A program made the translations under genes and the position numbers. Positions 12,459 through 14,289 of a DNA stretch of 14,289 nucleotides are shown here, one piece after another. Position 1 is the stretch's first letter, and every line of letters starts with the position of its first letter. The stretch covers positions 457 to 14,745 of the forward strand of contig DDWF01000029.1 in the NCBI GenBank assembly GCA_002345845.1, given 5' to 3'. Below the pieces are notes generated by a model, which saw only the letters and a list, made by a program, of their open reading frames with translations, was not told where the DNA came from and ran no database searches. The DNA is from Betaproteobacteria bacterium UBA2293. Its GTDB lineage: Bacteria; Pseudomonadota; Gammaproteobacteria; Burkholderiales; Rhodocyclaceae.

Positions 12459-12855
12459 AGCGCACGGTACTGATGCCCACTGTGATCTTGCGGGAGATGC
12501 GTCGCTGCCCCGTGTTGAAGGTGGTACGGACAGGAACCTGGGTTGTCTTGCCTGACGCGTAGGCGGCCTGGGCGCGCCCAAGTTGCACTGGAACCCCTAA
12601 TTTCTGCAGTGCTTCCTGAGCTAGCTCCGCAAGGCTGACCCTGGCCACAGGCTTGCCCGACAGAATGCTCGGGCGTGCCTTAGCGTATACCCCGTAGCCC
12701 AGACGGATGATCTTTCCAGCCTGAATCAGCTCCTTAAGGGCGCGACTGATCTGGCTGGCGCTGCCCATCGACTCGAAGTCGGCGCGCAGGATGACCTCTC
12801 CCTTGCGCAGGGCGATTGATCGAGCCATCCTTTCTTTAACGCTGAGCCGAGCCAT
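12430..12855 (-). CDS. AbiEi/DUF6088-type antitoxin
   Basis: A 141-residue winged-helix antitoxin. SVKERMARSIALRKGEVILR, then SASQISRALKELIQAGKIIR with LGYGVYAKAR, is the typical AbiEi/DUF6088 N-terminal winged helix that represses the operon. A perfect GGAGG (minus strand, 12861-12865) is five bases before the ATG at 12853-12855, deciding this start. An in-frame ATG at 12886-12888 overlaps the glycosyltransferase stop as ATGA but would add 11 unconserved residues. The short C-terminal part may be the toxin-neutralising region. Confidence 0.86.
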   Translation of the reverse strand: MARLSVKERMARSIALRKGEVILRADFESMGSASQISRALKELIQAGKIIRLGYGVYAKARPSILSGKPVARVSLAELAQEALQKLGVPVQLGRAQAAYASGKTTQVPVRTTFNTGQRRISRKITVGISTVRYENNYSARA

Positions 12856-12860
12856 GGCGA

Positions 12861-12865
12861 CCTCC
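12861..12865 (-). promoter_or_regulatory. Ribosome-binding site deciding the AbiEi start
   Basis: GGAGG five bases upstream of the ATG at 12853-12855, favouring this start over the ATG at 12886-12888. Confidence 0.7.
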
Positions 12866-12884
12866 AAGGTGATGCAAACATTGC

Positions 12885-13658
12885 TCATTCAGTGTACCCA
12901 GAATCAGCCTGTTTAGCCATTGTCCTCGGCAGGCGCCACATATATTTCCATAAATAACGCAGTAAGCTCGCTGCGTGCCACCTCATATAACGAAAATTCC
13001 TGCGGCTCGACCTTCGTGCGTCGTGAACAGCCTGTGCCTGCGGGCAAGCGAGTACAGAGCGGCCAGCTTTCCAAAGCCGTACGCAGATGTCGGCATCTTC
13101 GTAGTACAAGAAATAGTTTTCATCGAATCCACCCACGCGGCGGTAATCCACCGCACGGAATAGCATGAACATCCCCGCCACCCAGTCGGCGGCAAAAGGC
13201 GCATCGCCAAGTGTGAATGGATAGCGGCCATCAGTTAAACGCAAGGCCTTCCTGGCCAGGCCAGACAGCGTTGGAAAGCGTCGAATGCTGTCGTCCAGGC
13301 TGCCGGAAGGTGACAGCACTGCCGGCGCAATCACAGCGGCCTGCTGTCGTTCGATTACCTCAAGCAAAACAGGAAATGGATTTGCAGGCAGGTGAATATC
13401 CGGATTCAGCACGCAAAAATACTGCCCCGTCGCCAGATGAAAAGCTGCGTTGTGGTTCGCGCCGAAACCTTTAGGCGAGGGATTCTCAAGAATCCTCACC
13501 GGCCAGGGGTAATCTGTCGCTGCCAACGCCAATGGTTCGGGAAGATTAAGGGTGACCAAGACCTCTGCGTCCAGTGGAATCGGGAACAGCGCAAGGTCGG
13601 AGAGCACTTGGCGCACCAGTTCCCCCTGGCCGTGGCTGACGATGGAGATGGATATCAC
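12885..13658 (-). CDS. GT2-family glycosyltransferase
   Basis: A 257-residue cytoplasmic GT-A-fold transferase that would add a sugar to the lipid-linked repeat unit. ISISIVSHGQGELV is the first strand and nucleotide-binding helix, ENPSPKGFGANHNAAF is the donor-binding GxGxAxN-like motif, CVLNPDIHLP is the DxD-equivalent NPD, and FDENYFLYYEDADICVRLWK contains the catalytic ED. The best start is GTG at 13656-13658, which overlaps the upstream gene's stop as GTGA; longer frames up to 13730 read through the upstream gene. The gene appears intact. WbbL/rhamnosyltransferase-like enzymes are the closest recognisable group; the sugar cannot be told. Confidence 0.9.
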   Translation of the reverse strand: MISISIVSHGQGELVRQVLSDLALFPIPLDAEVLVTLNLPEPLALAATDYPWPVRILENPSPKGFGANHNAAFHLATGQYFCVLNPDIHLPANPFPVLLEVIERQQAAVIAPAVLSPSGSLDDSIRRFPTLSGLARKALRLTDGRYPFTLGDAPFAADWVAGMFMLFRAVDYRRVGGFDENYFLYYEDADICVRLWKAGRSVLACPQAQAVHDARRSSRRNFRYMRWHAASLLRYLWKYMWRLPRTMAKQADSGYTE

Positions 13659-14289
13659 GTCTGGCGTGCCGGCCACTCGCCGGCCACAAGCAGCCGAAGG
13701 TCTCGCCACGTGCAGTTGGATTCCATGCATCCGGCCACATGCTGTTTACGCAACATGGGGCCCAATATCACACCCACCCCTTTTCTTACCGACCTGATCG
13801 GCCACCTGGTGATCGACACAGAAAGACATACATTCGGCACAAACAATATCTTCCAGCCCTTCTGCCGAAACCGCATGCACCAGTCCAGGTCTTCGCAATG
13901 CAGAAAATAGCCCTCGTCCCACAGTCCCACATCTGCCATCGAATCGCGCTTCACCAACATGCACGCGCCGGAAATCGCCTCGACCTCGATCGGGGCATTG
14001 GGCAGGGGCAGCTTATGCAGATGAAAATCGTAAAACAGCTTCGGCCAGCGATCAGAAAACCGGTGCAAGCCAAAAGCCCGCACAAACGAACGCCAGGGGG
14101 TGGGCACCGCCCGCCGCCTTGCTCGGTGCCATCCGCATTCACCAGCAGGCCGCCCACCATGCCCACGCGTTCGCCGGACTGCAAGCCGGCCAACAACGTC
14201 GCTATTGCACCGGGCTGAAAGTAACAATCGGGATTCAGAAACAACAAAAACGGTGCAGAAGCAGCCCCCCGCGTCAGAATAGTTGTCGC
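13655..14289 (-). pseudogene. GT2-family glycosyltransferase, frameshifted and cut by the window edge
   Basis: Two frames together give one GT2 protein. The upstream frame reads FLNPDCYFQPGAIATLLAGL to NADGTEQGG; the next frame continues with RRAVPTPWRSFVRAFGLHRF, then ISGACMLVKRD and GYFLHCEDLDWCMRFRQKGW with the catalytic ED. The switch falls near 14100-14115 and needs one base lost (or two gained), in a G/C-rich run. The C-terminal region after FVPNV is less typical, but its TGA overlaps the next GT2 start (GTGA), supporting the end. The N-terminus lies beyond 14289. It may be a real pseudogene or a base-calling error. Confidence 0.78.

Noticed and set aside
12459..12581. Longer start for the AbiEii toxin
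   Set aside because: The extra 41 codons overlap the antitoxin in another frame and have no resemblance to the family, which starts near MKTITAREHDL.
1..14289. Integrase, transposase, IS ends, tRNA, rRNA or CRISPR explaining the TA cluster
   Set aside because: None was recognised on either strand; direct repeats found are epimerase gene fragments, not regular spaced repeats or IS termini.

Overview
High-GC bacterial DNA in which every supported gene lies on the minus strand. The gene set (WbpM-type dehydratase, small WcaJ/PglC-type sugar phosphate transferase, NAD-dependent sugar epimerase/reductase, two GT2 glycosyltransferases) is the end of an O-antigen or capsule operon of the kind common in Beta- and Gammaproteobacteria. 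The species cannot be named from this sequence alone.

In transcription order (high to low coordinates) the polysaccharide backbone is: a frameshifted, window-truncated GT2 (13655-14289), an intact GT2 (12885-13658), the epimerase (7888-8862), the sugar transferase (2181-2741) and the wbpM-like dehydratase (202-2184). Together these would make a 6-deoxy-HexNAc-type nucleotide sugar, load the first sugar onto undecaprenyl phosphate and extend the chain.

The backbone is broken up by an unusual pile of toxin-antitoxin (TA) modules, all co-oriented with it and placed at or near its gene borders. Between the GT2 gene and the epimerase lie AbiEi/AbiEii (11472-12855), AbrB-VapC (10742-11385), a HicB remnant (10493-10738), FitAB-type module 2 (9782-10449), a decayed epimerase scrap (9557-9724) and FitAB-type module 1 (8859-9504). 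Between the epimerase and the sugar transferase lie HipBA (6308-7857), a 56-bp epimerase scrap (6252-6307), a DUF4143 ATPase (5052-6200), remnants of an MNT nucleotidyltransferase (4858-5025) and a UPF0175 antitoxin (4629-4861), a zeta-like kinase with a small partner (3811-4622), a duplicated epimerase 3' end (3483-3805) and Phd-VapC (2744-3399). A truncated antitoxin-like reading frame (53-196) follows the dehydratase.

The most notable features are: (i) TA modules nested in a surface-polysaccharide operon, with epimerase fragments at several junctions; (ii) a 10-G homopolymer inside the dehydratase coding sequence, a candidate phase-variation switch; (iii) a 42-bp in-frame palindromic insertion in the intact epimerase, absent from the duplicate copy, at the same site where the HipA-adjacent fragment breaks off. 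No integrase, transposase, tRNA, rRNA or CRISPR array was seen. Coordinates and translations were read by eye; family names rest on motif recognition, not database searches.
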